Below are positions 1 to 8,177 of a stretch of 36,619 nt of DNA, one piece after another. Location of the stretch: IMG/VR virus record IMGVR_UViG_3300042505_000272, positions 1 to 36,619 of that record. One strand, written 5' to 3'. Every line of letters starts with the position of its first letter. Within the stretch, counting starts at the first letter, position 1. The stretch is from a virus. The notes beneath the pieces are model-generated. The model saw only the letters and a list, made by a program, of their open reading frames with translations. It made no database searches and was not told where the DNA came from. The position numbers were made by a program, and so were the translations under genes.

Positions 1-1
1 A

Positions 2-376
2 TTACTTCTTTTTAGCTACTGGTGTTTTAGGTGCCACTGGCTTAGACTTAGCAACCTGAGCTGGTTTAACAGCATTATTACCACCTTTAGTTTTGCCTTC
101 TGTTACTGCCGGTTTAACGCTACCTGCGTTAACCTTGTTGCCACGATAAGGACGACGTTTTTTGTTAGCTGGTTTTGGAGCCGTAGCTGCCTTAACTGCG
201 TCGGGGTTAGGGTCAGTAATAGCCCGTACCTTATTAATAGGTTTAGCTGGCGGAATGTAAATAGCCTCCGGCGCTTTTGCTTTACTTGGTGGTGTTAAAA
301 TTTCTTTAACAGTTTCTTTTGGCGTGTTAGATTCTGTAGAACCAAAGCCTAACAAGTTTTTGATAAATTTAATCAT
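2..376 (-). CDS. Small basic Lys/Pro/Ala-rich protein, unknown function
   Basis: A 124-residue protein that I do not recognise. The start is the ATG complementary to 374-376, because GAAGGAGA lies just upstream of it; the in-frame ATG 30 nt further upstream has no such site. The N-terminus (MIKFIKNLLGFGS) could form a short amphipathic helix. The rest is low-complexity and rich in K, P, A and T, with an RRPYRGNK patch and a KKK end, so it is strongly basic and probably disordered. Nucleic-acid or membrane binding is possible but is only inferred from composition. It lies downstream of the glycosyltransferase-like gene on the same strand, and a GTTAAATAAT late-type motif sits 19-28 nt upstream of its start. 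Confidence 0.7.
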   Translation of the reverse strand: MIKFIKNLLGFGSTESNTPKETVKEILTPPSKAKAPEAIYIPPAKPINKVRAITDPNPDAVKAATAPKPANKKRRPYRGNKVNAGSVKPAVTEGKTKGGNNAVKPAQVAKSKPVAPKTPVAKKK

Positions 377-394
377 TGAAAATCTCCTTCTATA

Positions 395-404
395 ATTATT
401 TAAC
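395..404 (-). promoter_or_regulatory. Candidate late promoter (GTTAAATAAT)
   Basis: Read on the minus strand this is GTTAAATAAT, 19-28 nt before the start at 376. It resembles the ATAAATA motif found upstream of many genes here and the T4 late consensus TATAAATA. It is the weakest match in the set. Confidence 0.35.
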
Positions 405-436
405 AACAGATCAGTATACTAGTAGCAGATCTGATA

Positions 437-1675
437 TTAAGCAGTTAATACTTTGTATATAGTATTATAGTTTATGTGACTATCGGAATAGTCCAATTCC
501 TTAAACAGTTTTTGTACGTTAGTCAATAACTCTTGTGTGATAGTGTGTTTAAACGTGGTATAAAAGTGATTAAAATTATATTCAATAATTGGTTCAAGCT
601 GTTTAATTATTTGTTGTTTACGATCACCACTTAAGTTACAGTACCAATTGAGTTGTTCAACTACTGCCTTGGTACGTAGGTCATTATCTTGTATAAGGTC
701 GTAGCCTTCATCTATCACACTGTCAAAGGTTTTAAATCCATAACTTCGTAAGTAGGCTAAATTACCTGGAGCCGCTAACAGCATAAATGGTTGTTTGCTG
801 ACAATAGGTTTAAATATCTTTTCGGTTAAGTGTAGCTTATCGTAATAGAACACAGTTTCTGTTACTATATGCCAAAACGCATCGGGCTCTCTTGGGATAT
901 CTGCGCTGGCACTGCCATGAATGTCAGCACGGTCTATTACTAGTTTATTAATACCAGTTAGGTGTTGTTCAATATGTAATTTAGCCGACTCACTTAACTT
1001 GCTGTCAACGTCACTTGTTTCATCTTGCCAGTTACTTTCATAGTCAGTGACACCAAAACTAACCTGTCCATAGTTGAGTAATCCTAGTTCATTAAGCAAA
1101 CTAACAAAATAAATCCTATAACTACGATCATTGTCAATGATTCTATTATAGCTAACATAGTCATATTCATAAGTCTTATCTACGACTTTGCTGTAGTTCA
1201 ATGCGTAGTACCCGCGATACCAATCTAAGGCTGCGTAGCCGTGGAAGAAGTAATATAACAACGTTAGGTTATTATTGCTGGCAAAATTAGTAAGGTATTC
1301 TGAATGTTCACTAGTTGATAATATACTCTGTTTATTATAAGTAGTAGGATCGTTAACAAACGATGCTACCTGTAACGGGTTAATGTACATTCCGTACGGA
1401 ATCTTACCTCGCTCATTTAATGATATTGTTCGCTCTAACGATACATTATTTTGCCAAGTAAACATACCGGTATAGGGTGTGTGTAATTTTGGCACAAAAG
1501 GCTCTTGATCGTAGAAGAATATTTTTTTAGTGTAGCTGTGTGCTGGCGTAAATACTGATACATCATTGATGTCGACGTTGTCTGTTTTAACAACTCCGTT
1601 TTTACAAGACCAGAACTCAAAATCATAAAACAATTCTTTGTGTAAAAATTCGTAAACGTGATCAATTTGGAGCAT
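437..1675 (-). CDS. Glycosyltransferase-like protein (GT10/fucosyltransferase-like C-terminus)
   Basis: 412 residues. The C-terminal third contains FWHIVTETVFYYDKLHLTEK, then IFKPIVSKQPFMLLAAPGN and LRSYGFKTF. This pattern (E..., LTEKIFKPI, QPF, LR..GFkTF) is the nucleotide-sugar-binding half of GT10/fucosyltransferase-like enzymes and of related phage proteins. The N-terminal two thirds are rich in Y, N and D and are not recognised. It probably transfers a sugar to a surface glycan, virion protein or DNA; the acceptor cannot be told. Its start codon is separated by 1 nt from the start codon of the divergent dehydrogenase gene, which suggests a shared sugar-related role. No Shine-Dalgarno is visible before the ATG. 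Confidence 0.6.
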   Translation of the reverse strand: MLQIDHVYEFLHKELFYDFEFWSCKNGVVKTDNVDINDVSVFTPAHSYTKKIFFYDQEPFVPKLHTPYTGMFTWQNNVSLERTISLNERGKIPYGMYINPLQVASFVNDPTTYNKQSILSTSEHSEYLTNFASNNNLTLLYYFFHGYAALDWYRGYYALNYSKVVDKTYEYDYVSYNRIIDNDRSYRIYFVSLLNELGLLNYGQVSFGVTDYESNWQDETSDVDSKLSESAKLHIEQHLTGINKLVIDRADIHGSASADIPREPDAFWHIVTETVFYYDKLHLTEKIFKPIVSKQPFMLLAAPGNLAYLRSYGFKTFDSVIDEGYDLIQDNDLRTKAVVEQLNWYCNLSGDRKQQIIKQLEPIIEYNFNHFYTTFKHTITQELLTNVQKLFKELDYSDSHINYNTIYKVLTA

Positions 1676-1676
1676 T

Positions 1677-2915
1677 ATGAGTAATCAATTAAAAACAGTA
1701 GGTTTCATAGGTATTGGCAAACTAGGTCTTCCTTGTGCTGAAGTAATGGCAGAAAAATATGCTGTTACCGGCTATGATATTTACCCACGTACTAGTAGTA
1801 AGATCGTAATATCTGATACGTTAGAAGGCGCAGTCAAAGACAAAGATGTTATCTTTGTAGCAGTACAAACTCCACATGATCCCATCTATGATGGTAGCCA
1901 ACCTATTACTCACTTGGCAAACAAAGACTTTGACTACACTATTGTCAATCAAGTATTAGCTGACATTAATCAATACGTCACACAGGACCAACTTGTAGTT
2001 TTAATTAGTACTGTACTACCAGGTACAACACGTAGAGAACTACGCCGGCATATTACTAACGCACGCTTTATCTACAATCCATATTTGATTGCCATGGGCA
2101 GTGTTGCTTGGGATATGGTCAATCCAGAGATGGTTATCATAGGTACAGAAGACGGTAGCCTAACTGGTGATGCTGGTTTACTACAAGATTTCTACAGACC
2201 ACTTATGGCAAACAATCCACGCTATGCCATTGGTACCTGGGACGAAGCAGAATGTATTAAAATATTTTATAATACATTCATCAGTGCTAAAGTTGGTCTG
2301 GTTAATATGATACAAGACGTGGCCATGCGCCAAGGTAATATCAATGTTGACATAGTTACAGATGCTCTAGTTAATAGTACCATTCGAATTATCAGCGGCA
2401 AGTATATGACAGCAGGCATGGGTGATGCTGGACCTTGTCATCCTAGAGATAACATTGCTCTACGTTATCTAGCACAGGAATTAAATCTAGGCTACGACAT
2501 TTTTGATACTATTATGAATGCTCGTGAAAAACAAGCAGATAACCTAGCTATGTATCTAACAGACCTATCCGACGATTACCAATTACCTATTGTGATTCAC
2601 GGTAAGGCTTACAAGCCTGACATAGATATGTTAGATGGTAGTTACAGTTTATTAATCGGTCACTATCTAGAAGATGTAAGAGTTACCTATATGTATGCTG
2701 ACCCACTAACAGGTGACCATGTAGCAGATGGTACAGACGCTATTATATTACTAGCACACAACAGACAAGTTACCTATGGATACACAGGCAATAACGCCGC
2801 ATCAGAAATGTATTTTAAACCCGGGCCAAACAGTATTATTGTAGACCCTTGGCGATCATTCAATGACCTAAACTACAAGGTCATCCACTACGGAAACACT
2901 CGTGGACAGATTTAA
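1677..2915 (+). CDS. UDP-glucose/GDP-mannose 6-dehydrogenase family protein
   Basis: 412 residues, matching the family's usual 390-450. The N-terminal Rossmann motif is GFIGIGKLGLP (residues 9-19). FIYNPYLIAMGSVAWDM (131-147) corresponds to the family's central substrate-binding stretch. Lys205 in YNTFISAKVGLVN and Cys254 in GPCHPRDN match the catalytic Lys and Cys of NAD-dependent nucleotide-sugar 6-dehydrogenases, which oxidise a UDP- or GDP-hexose to the uronic acid. The C-terminal domain has HGKAYKPDIDMLDGS, equivalent to the family's G.ayKp.t.d.R.S. GGAG lies just before the ATG, inside the opposing gene's start. It is probably co-expressed with the downstream oxygenase, whose GTG start overlaps it by 14 nt. 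Confidence 0.85.
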   Translation: MSNQLKTVGFIGIGKLGLPCAEVMAEKYAVTGYDIYPRTSSKIVISDTLEGAVKDKDVIFVAVQTPHDPIYDGSQPITHLANKDFDYTIVNQVLADINQYVTQDQLVVLISTVLPGTTRRELRRHITNARFIYNPYLIAMGSVAWDMVNPEMVIIGTEDGSLTGDAGLLQDFYRPLMANNPRYAIGTWDEAECIKIFYNTFISAKVGLVNMIQDVAMRQGNINVDIVTDALVNSTIRIISGKYMTAGMGDAGPCHPRDNIALRYLAQELNLGYDIFDTIMNAREKQADNLAMYLTDLSDDYQLPIVIHGKAYKPDIDMLDGSYSLLIGHYLEDVRVTYMYADPLTGDHVADGTDAIILLAHNRQVTYGYTGNNAASEMYFKPGPNSIIVDPWRSFNDLNYKVIHYGNTRGQI

Positions 2916-3405
2916 CATAGAGCCGTTTTGGGATGATAGCTTTAAGCAGTTGGATTATGCTGTAGAAGCATTTAATAATCCTAATGATATAGCACAGTGG
3001 ATGGAGCAGGGATATCCAGGTAAGTTCACTGGTGCTATGTGCGATATGCGCAGACCTCAACCAGTTTGGAACGCAATGTTTGTTAAATACTTTAAGCGGC
3101 TTGGCTGGCAGGACATAGGCACAAGTTACTATCGTATGAGCAGTGGTACCATATTACCAGTTCACCAAGATACCTACAAACGATACATAGAGTTGTTTGA
3201 CCTTAAGGGTCGAGAACATACTGTACATCGTGCTATAGTTTTTCTAGAGGATTGGGCCAGTGGGCACTATTTAGAAATAGACAATGAACCTGTTACCAAA
3301 TGGAAAGCAGGCGATGTGGTAGTATGGTGTTACGATACCCCGCATATGGCAGCAAACATGGGATTGACTCCCAGATATACATTACAAATTACTGGTCATT
3401 TGTAG
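2902..3405 (+). CDS. 2OG-Fe(II) oxygenase-like / beta-hydroxylase-like protein
   Basis: 167 residues with a GTG start that overlaps the dehydrogenase end by 14 nt, so translation is probably coupled. The double-stranded beta-helix metal motif is visible: His88 and Asp90 in LPVHQDTY, His148 in DTPHMAANMG and Arg158 in RYTLQITG. That gives the HxD...H triad plus a 2-oxoglutarate-binding Arg. WKAGDVVVW (134-142) precedes the distal His, as in aspartyl/asparaginyl hydroxylase-type folds. Proteins of this kind hydroxylate protein side chains, nucleobases or small molecules; the substrate here is unknown. The 3' end overlaps the convergent GIY-YIG gene by 17 nt. Confidence 0.65.
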   Translation: MDRFNIEPFWDDSFKQLDYAVEAFNNPNDIAQWMEQGYPGKFTGAMCDMRRPQPVWNAMFVKYFKRLGWQDIGTSYYRMSSGTILPVHQDTYKRYIELFDLKGREHTVHRAIVFLEDWASGHYLEIDNEPVTKWKAGDVVVWCYDTPHMAANMGLTPRYTLQITGHL

Positions 3406-3919
3406 GATGAGTTTTAGCCCAGGTTGCTTTGTTTGATGCTCGTATTTTAGCTTTAGTTTCTTCAGACAAAACCCTGCCAATATTTTTACCTTGATTTGCG
3501 GCTTTAATATTTGTTCGGCCTTGCTCCGAACATTTCTTTTGTTTTTTGCCTTTCTTAACATCACTTAATTTTTTTCGAGTTTCTTCGCTTAATGTTCTGC
3601 CAGACAAAGTTTTACTTATTTTAGCTCTTCCTACTTTTCCTGGGTCGCCACCATCGCCTGATTCTTCTTTAAGATTTGCCCACTCGTTGCTAGCAACAAC
3701 ATTCCATAGTTTGCTATAGTATTCTCCCCAGTACTTAAACTCATCAATGTTTTGACATTCTTTAAGAATTTCTGTTGAATAATTATATCCATGAACTTTT
3801 AGGTGTGATTTCCAGTAAATACCGCTTCCAGGATAAGCGTGAGGGTTCTTTGCTGTAGTTTTTCCTAGGTATTTTAATCCAGTTTTAAGATGGGTCTTTA
3901 CATACAAATAAATACACAT
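3389..3919 (-). CDS. GIY-YIG homing endonuclease with NUMOD3-type repeats
   Basis: 176 residues. The nuclease domain starts at the N-terminus with IYLYVKTHLKTGLKYLGKT, a YLY...YLG form of GIY-YIG. It continues with YPGSGIYWKSHLKVHG and a Glu-containing helix KYWGEYYSKLWN (63-74). The C-terminal half has two SEETKAKI-type repeats (111-120 and 152-161), the NUMOD3 DNA-binding motif of phage homing nucleases. It is free-standing, on the strand opposite its neighbours, between the oxygenase and amidinotransferase genes. An AAGGAA element lies about 11 nt before the ATG, and a minus-strand GATAAATA motif lies about 60 nt upstream. It is probably a selfish mobile gene inserted in an accessory cluster. 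Confidence 0.85.
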   Translation of the reverse strand: MCIYLYVKTHLKTGLKYLGKTTAKNPHAYPGSGIYWKSHLKVHGYNYSTEILKECQNIDEFKYWGEYYSKLWNVVASNEWANLKEESGDGGDPGKVGRAKISKTLSGRTLSEETRKKLSDVKKGKKQKKCSEQGRTNIKAANQGKNIGRVLSEETKAKIRASNKATWAKTHPTNDQ

Positions 3920-3979
3920 GCTGACATAGTTCCTTTATGTTAGGGCCAGTGGATACGCCAATATCGCGACTGGTACTAT

Positions 3980-3987
3980 TATTTATC
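3980..3987 (-). promoter_or_regulatory. Candidate late promoter for the GIY-YIG gene (GATAAATA)
   Basis: Read on the minus strand this is GATAAATA followed by AT, about 60 nt upstream of the endonuclease start. It matches the late-type motif seen elsewhere in the window and is oriented towards the minus-strand gene. A chance match in AT-rich DNA cannot be excluded. Confidence 0.35.
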
Positions 3988-3997
3988 AAAGAGACAT

Positions 3998-4912
3998 ATG
4001 AAATTAAGTAGTAATAATGAATGGGGCAAATTAAAAAGCGTAGTAGTAGGTTCAGCAACACATGCCAATTGGCCCAGCAATGATCCTGTATTCAGTCAAG
4101 AACATTTAAAGACCTTATGGAAAGAAACACCGGTACCTAGTGGAGCAGTACCACAGTGGATTGTTGATGAAGCCAACGAAGACCTAGATGAGCTTGCTGG
4201 CGTACTGACTAAATTAGGTATAGAAGTATTCCGCCCAAATGCTATGAACTTTGTTGAGCTCAATGGTATGTATAACTATTGCCCACGTGATAGATTATTA
4301 ATCGCAGGTGATAGAGTAATTGATCCTGCTATGATGTATCCTTGCCGCGATCAAGAAATCGCTACATTAGACTATGTGTTAGATGCCGCACGTGTAGTAC
4401 ACAATATGCCACGTGGGCAGGGTATGACTATGGATGCTGCTAATGTATGCCGATTAGGCAATACTTGGTTATACCTAGAAAGCGATAGCGGTAACCGTGC
4501 CGCCTACGATTGGTTGTGTAAGCAACTACCTGACATTACTATTGAACTAGTAAACTTCTATGCTGGTGTACATATTGACAGTACTATCTGCCCATTGCGC
4601 GATGGGTTTGTAGTATTAAATGCTAGTCGTGTTACACCAACAAACTGCCCAAAATCCTTTGATGGCTGGACTAAGCTATGGGTTACTGATGTAGAAGCAC
4701 AAAGTTTTCATGAGTATCCTTATGCTAGTAAGTGGATTGGCATGAATATGTTAAGTGTTGATCCTAAAACAGTTATTGTTGATAGACAACAATATACACT
4801 AATAGAAGACCTAGAACGTGCTGGATTTACTGTTATACCCCTACAGATGCGCCATAGTAGAACGCTGGGCGGTGGATTCCACTGTGTTACTTTAGACCTA
4901 ATTAGAGAATAA
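3998..4912 (+). CDS. Amidinotransferase (glycine/inosamine amidinotransferase-like)
   Basis: 304 residues, PF02274-type fold. The catalytic set is visible: Asp146 in MTMDAANV, His192 in GVHIDSTICPL, and Cys296 in GGGFHCVTLD near the C-terminus, where the nucleophilic Cys of amidinotransferases sits. N-terminal NEWGKLKSVVVG and YCPRDRLLIAGD are also typical. Such enzymes move an amidino group from arginine to an amine such as glycine or an inosamine; some relatives are arginine deiminases. The acceptor is unknown. The gene has its own start after AAAGAGA and is separated from the oxygenase by the inserted endonuclease. Homologues are known among marine phages, but their role there is unclear. 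Confidence 0.8.
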   Translation: MKLSSNNEWGKLKSVVVGSATHANWPSNDPVFSQEHLKTLWKETPVPSGAVPQWIVDEANEDLDELAGVLTKLGIEVFRPNAMNFVELNGMYNYCPRDRLLIAGDRVIDPAMMYPCRDQEIATLDYVLDAARVVHNMPRGQGMTMDAANVCRLGNTWLYLESDSGNRAAYDWLCKQLPDITIELVNFYAGVHIDSTICPLRDGFVVLNASRVTPTNCPKSFDGWTKLWVTDVEAQSFHEYPYASKWIGMNMLSVDPKTVIVDRQQYTLIEDLERAGFTVIPLQMRHSRTLGGGFHCVTLDLIRE

Positions 4913-4915
4913 TCG

Positions 4916-4923
4916 CTAAATAT
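4916..4923 (+). promoter_or_regulatory. Candidate late promoter (CTAAATAT)
   Basis: CTAAATAT lies 20 nt before the ATG at 4944, in the short gap after the amidinotransferase gene. It is a one-mismatch form of the ATAAATA motif repeated before virion genes. Confidence 0.35.
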
Positions 4924-4943
4924 TTGTAACAATTGGATACCAT

Positions 4944-5675
4944 ATGGCGCAAGACTTTACTAGATACACAGAAGCATCAGTGACCGCATTAACGTTCAAC
5001 CCAAAAAGCCAAGAAGTGATTGAGCGCAAGCAAGAGATTCTTAAATCAATTGCCCAGCACTATAACTCAACACCTGCTAATGTGTTGTTCTACGGTTTTA
5101 GTCCATTAATACAAGCCAGTTCATTTAAGCAAATATCAGTTACAGCTATTTCAGATCCAATAAAAAAATATCTAACAGATCTAGGCATTAAATACACATA
5201 TATTGATAAAGACGATCTTGGACAGTATACTAAACAGTTTGATTGGGTAGTGGCAGTGGATGAATATTTTACCTTTGTTAGCTCAGAAAGCGAGCAACTA
5301 GCCAACATACAAAAATTATCTAATCTTGCTCGTACTGCCATAGTCACTACACTACGTGACTATAAGAATCAAGATTTTAAAGATAGAGAATTTAGTCAGC
5401 CACTGGCTATACGCCGTGGCAAAGATAGTAGGTTATTTGTAGAATATCACGATCATGACTACGCAGACAGAAATGTTTGGAAAACTACCTTATACGAGTT
5501 AGAAGGAGCTAATTGTATAACCTACGGTCCCTACAACAGACGTAATATGTTTTTTAAACAAATGGCTAAATTTAGTATCGATGCTGGTGCTAAAGAATTT
5601 TACGTACATAAAAATTTAATGTACAAGAGTTTAATTAAGAAAAATTATGAACATGTGATTTCAATTAGCTTTTAA
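4944..5675 (+). CDS. Unknown 243-residue protein, Rossmann-like pattern
   Basis: I do not recognise a family with confidence. Segments such as ANVLFYGFSP (55-64), QISVTAISDPIKKYLTDLGI and FDWVVAVDEYFTFV alternate strand and helix in the order of a Rossmann or methyltransferase-like fold. However, no GxGxG S-adenosylmethionine motif is present. It starts 31 nt after the amidinotransferase, behind a late-type motif, and a fibre-like gene follows after 24 nt, so it may be expressed late. Possible roles are a degenerate methyltransferase or a virion-associated protein; neither is demonstrated. Confidence 0.6.
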   Translation: MAQDFTRYTEASVTALTFNPKSQEVIERKQEILKSIAQHYNSTPANVLFYGFSPLIQASSFKQISVTAISDPIKKYLTDLGIKYTYIDKDDLGQYTKQFDWVVAVDEYFTFVSSESEQLANIQKLSNLARTAIVTTLRDYKNQDFKDREFSQPLAIRRGKDSRLFVEYHDHDYADRNVWKTTLYELEGANCITYGPYNRRNMFFKQMAKFSIDAGAKEFYVHKNLMYKSLIKKNYEHVISISF

Positions 5676-5699
5676 TCTAAGCTAAACATTCGAGAATTT

Positions 5700-6968
5700 A
5701 TGGATATCAATCAACAACTACAACCAATCGTGGCCTCCCTAATAGACGGCATTAAAGCATCTATTGAAGATGACCTACGAACTAAATTGTCTAACGAAGT
5801 AGTTAGTAAACTAGCTAGCGAAGAATTTAACACCATAGTTAAAGGACTGGTAACACAGTATATAGACAAAAACATAGCACAGTACAACTTCCAAGGTGTA
5901 GCACAGGCTCACATTGATCGTGTAGTTAAAGATCTAGCTGATCAATTGGGCAAAACGTTAGTAGTTACAGCAAACAATCAAATCTCAACAGAAATTAGTC
6001 GACAGATAGCCAGTGTAGATGTGCGTACTGTAGTTGGATCAGTGATAGAAAGTAAACTGGTAGGATTAGTAACGTCAGGCGCATTTCCAGTAGCAAGTAT
6101 TCCACACGGTAGTATAAACTTTGCGGGTTTTGGCCTAAGCGGAGACAATGTCAAAGGTGGTATCATTGAAAACTTTGGTAGTACCGGTATTGAAGACCGT
6201 GCTACCTTTGTTCAAATGACTATACTAGATCACGGTGTAGCATTTGAAACTGCTTTATTTGCGCCAAGCGCAAGTATTAAAGGCACATTGACTGTAGACG
6301 GTGACCTTGTGGTCAAAGGTGATATCCCCACAGACAGTGCTGTATTTGGCAAGCTAGTGGCCTACAGTACAGAAAAGGTGCGTGAAAGTCTAAATGCTGA
6401 ACTGTTTGAAGGTTTTAGTTCTACTGTACATCAAAAGATTAGAGAAACAGGCATTGACCTAGATCGATTAACTCAAGGCGGCAAGGAAATACTCAAAGGC
6501 AGTCAGTTAGGTTATCACATTACAGACAGTAACCTACAACGATTGGGTATAGTACGAGATCTAACCACAACGGGTGAAACGTTATTAGTTGACACTTTGT
6601 ATGTGACCAGCAATCGTGTCGGTGTTAATACTATGGATCCTAGTGCTACATTTGTAGTATGGGATGAAGAAGTTGAAATGCTAGTAACCAAACGACGTCA
6701 AGACGTTGGATATATAGGTACCAGCAGAAATCAATCACTTATACTGGGCAGTAACAACAAAGAAAACGTTGTGTTAAACACAGACGGCTCGACTAAGATA
6801 CAAAAACTATCAATTGGTGAAGTACCTATGTCTTCAACACGCGGTGTACCCAATACCGAAGGCCAACTTGGTCAGATTTATTGGAATGAATCGCCACAAC
6901 CTGGCGCATTTATAGGTTGGGTATGTCTAGGCGGAACTCGTTGGTCGGGATTTGGCAAGATAGAATAA
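5700..6968 (+). CDS. Fibre-like virion structural protein
   Basis: 422 residues. The N-terminal ~110 residues are charged and helical (QPIVASLIDGIKASIEDDLR, then repeated V/I-rich heptad-like stretches), suggesting a coiled-coil trimerisation shaft. The middle has short beta repeats with glycines (GTLTVDGDLVVKGDIPTDSA), as in phage fibres. The C-terminus has LLVDTLYVTSNRVGVNTMDP and a DVGYIGTSRNQSLILGSNN block typical of tail-fibre tips, and it ends with a WVCLGGTRWSGFGKIE module. It is probably a tail or neck fibre. It sits between an unknown late-type gene and the early-promoter-driven UvsE gene, so it ends a late block. Confidence 0.7.
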   Translation: MDINQQLQPIVASLIDGIKASIEDDLRTKLSNEVVSKLASEEFNTIVKGLVTQYIDKNIAQYNFQGVAQAHIDRVVKDLADQLGKTLVVTANNQISTEISRQIASVDVRTVVGSVIESKLVGLVTSGAFPVASIPHGSINFAGFGLSGDNVKGGIIENFGSTGIEDRATFVQMTILDHGVAFETALFAPSASIKGTLTVDGDLVVKGDIPTDSAVFGKLVAYSTEKVRESLNAELFEGFSSTVHQKIRETGIDLDRLTQGGKEILKGSQLGYHITDSNLQRLGIVRDLTTTGETLLVDTLYVTSNRVGVNTMDPSATFVVWDEEVEMLVTKRRQDVGYIGTSRNQSLILGSNNKENVVLNTDGSTKIQKLSIGEVPMSSTRGVPNTEGQLGQIYWNESPQPGAFIGWVCLGGTRWSGFGKIE

Positions 6969-6971
6969 CGG

Positions 6972-7000
6972 TTGACAAACTAGCCGTTTGGTAGTATAAT
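6972..7000 (+). promoter_or_regulatory. Sigma70-type promoter for uvsE
   Basis: TTGACA (6972-6977), 17 nt, TATAAT (6995-7000): both hexamers are perfect. The usual +1 position, 7 nt after the -10, falls on the A of the uvsE ATG at 7007, predicting a leaderless mRNA. Confidence 0.9.
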
Positions 7001-7006
7001 AGTTTT

Positions 7007-8038
7007 ATGAATACTAAACGCATAGGCTTTGCCTGTAAGTGGATCGATAGCCCAGATCAGGTTAATGGTATCAAACCGCTTGATGATGCTAAACAGTATA
7101 ACACTGGCAGTACAACAGTAGCATGGCTTAACCGTCAAACTAAGGAAGTTGCCGAAGAAAAACTATGGGACCTAATGGTAGGTAACATAGAATCGACCCG
7201 TAAGTTAATTGAAAGAATTGGAACATTAGATGGCAACCTTAGGATGGTTCGTATCAGCTCTGATATATTACCAGTATACACTCAGTCTGATTGGAGTTAT
7301 TTTTGGCGCAAGCCTGATGTCGTTAGTTATTGCGAGCAGGCCCTGGGTAAGGTGGGCGAGCTTGCTCGTAACAGTGATGTGCGCTTATCTTTTCATCCAG
7401 GTCAATTCACAGTACTTGCGAGTGATAATGACGACATTGTTCACAGAAGTATAGCAGAGTTCGAGTACCATGCGGACATGATCCGTTGGATGGGCTACGG
7501 ACAACGATTCCAAGACTTTAAATGTAACGTACACATCGCAGGTCGACGTGGCGCACAGGGTATACGCGATGTATATCCTAAACTTTCAGTCGAAGCACGT
7601 AATACTATTACTATCGAAAATGAGGAGATGAAACATGGACTTGTGGATTGCCTTGAGCTTTATGATCTTGTGCCAATTGTGCTTGATATACATCATCATT
7701 GGGTCCGAGAGGGAGAATATATCTCAAGTAATGACCCAAGAGTTGCGAAGGTTATTGAAAGTTGGCGTGGCGTGCGTCCTGCTTGTCATTACAGCGTATC
7801 TCGTGAGGACGTATTGGTTGGGCATGCTACTGACGTTGCCCCTAACTACCAACAGCTATTAGAGACTGGCTACAAGAAAAGTAAAATGCGAGCACACAGT
7901 GACTTCTATTGGAACACTGTGGTTAACGATTGGGCATTAGAACACTTAGCATGGGCTGATATTATGTGCGAGGCTAAGGGTAAGAATCTAGCAAGTTTTA
8001 GTTTACATCAACGAGCAGTAGAGAGAGGATTAGTATGA
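7007..8038 (+). CDS. uvsE: UV damage endonuclease UvsE/UVDE
   Basis: 343 residues, the full length of the UVDE family. It is a TIM-barrel metal-dependent endonuclease that nicks DNA 5' of UV photoproducts to start alternative excision repair. Diagnostic stretches are MNTKRIGFACKWI at the start, LRMVRISSDILPVYTQSDW, LSFHPGQFTVLAS, TIENEE and PIVLDIHHHWV. The last three carry the metal-binding His, Glu and Asp residues. The promoter -10 ends 6 nt before the ATG and there is no Shine-Dalgarno, so translation is probably leaderless. The stop overlaps the ATG of a 32-codon lipoprotein gene (ATGA). It would protect phage DNA in sunlit water. Confidence 0.93.
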   Translation: MNTKRIGFACKWIDSPDQVNGIKPLDDAKQYNTGSTTVAWLNRQTKEVAEEKLWDLMVGNIESTRKLIERIGTLDGNLRMVRISSDILPVYTQSDWSYFWRKPDVVSYCEQALGKVGELARNSDVRLSFHPGQFTVLASDNDDIVHRSIAEFEYHADMIRWMGYGQRFQDFKCNVHIAGRRGAQGIRDVYPKLSVEARNTITIENEEMKHGLVDCLELYDLVPIVLDIHHHWVREGEYISSNDPRVAKVIESWRGVRPACHYSVSREDVLVGHATDVAPNYQQLLETGYKKSKMRAHSDFYWNTVVNDWALEHLAWADIMCEAKGKNLASFSLHQRAVERGLV

Positions 8039-8133
8039 AAGTAATAATCTTAACTGTGACATTATTAGTATCTGGATGCGCACACTATGACTACACGTTT
8101 AATAACCACAACTTAAAAACGGCGGCCAAATGA
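8035..8133 (+). CDS. Tiny lipoprotein (32 aa)
   Basis: Starts at an ATGA overlap with the uvsE stop. The sequence begins MKVIILTVTLLVSGCAHYDY and ends LKTAAK. The first 14 residues form a signal peptide, and LVSGC is a good lipobox, so the mature lipoprotein would be about 18 residues starting at Cys15. Very short phage lipoproteins include Rz1-type spanins and superinfection-exclusion lipoproteins. No Rz-like partner is seen next to it, so the role is open. The clean lipobox and coupled start argue that it is real. Confidence 0.6.
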   Translation: MKVIILTVTLLVSGCAHYDYTFNNHNLKTAAK

Positions 8134-8177
8134 TTGATTGTATGATTATTGGTGATAGTATTCACGCCACTAAGTGA
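8130..8177 (+). CDS. 15-codon ORF resembling an SGNH/GDSL hydrolase N-terminus
   Basis: It begins at an ATGA overlap with the lipoprotein stop and encodes MIDCMIIGDSIHATK. A hydrophobic strand followed by GDS is how SGNH/GDSL hydrolases begin. The frame then closes, and its TGA overlaps the ATG of the next gene. It may be a remnant of a broken hydrolase gene or a coupling mini-ORF. Confidence 0.3.
   Translation: MIDCMIIGDSIHATK

Noticed and set aside
407-433. Inverted repeat CAGATC...GATCTG between the glycosyltransferase-like gene and the small basic gene as a terminator
   Set aside because: Stem of only 6 bp, loop of 15 nt and no T-tract on the minus strand; it may be chance.
7230-7862. 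Hydrophobic alternative-frame ORFs inside uvsE that look like membrane proteins
   Set aside because: They lie fully within a well-supported gene in another frame and have no ribosome site of their own.
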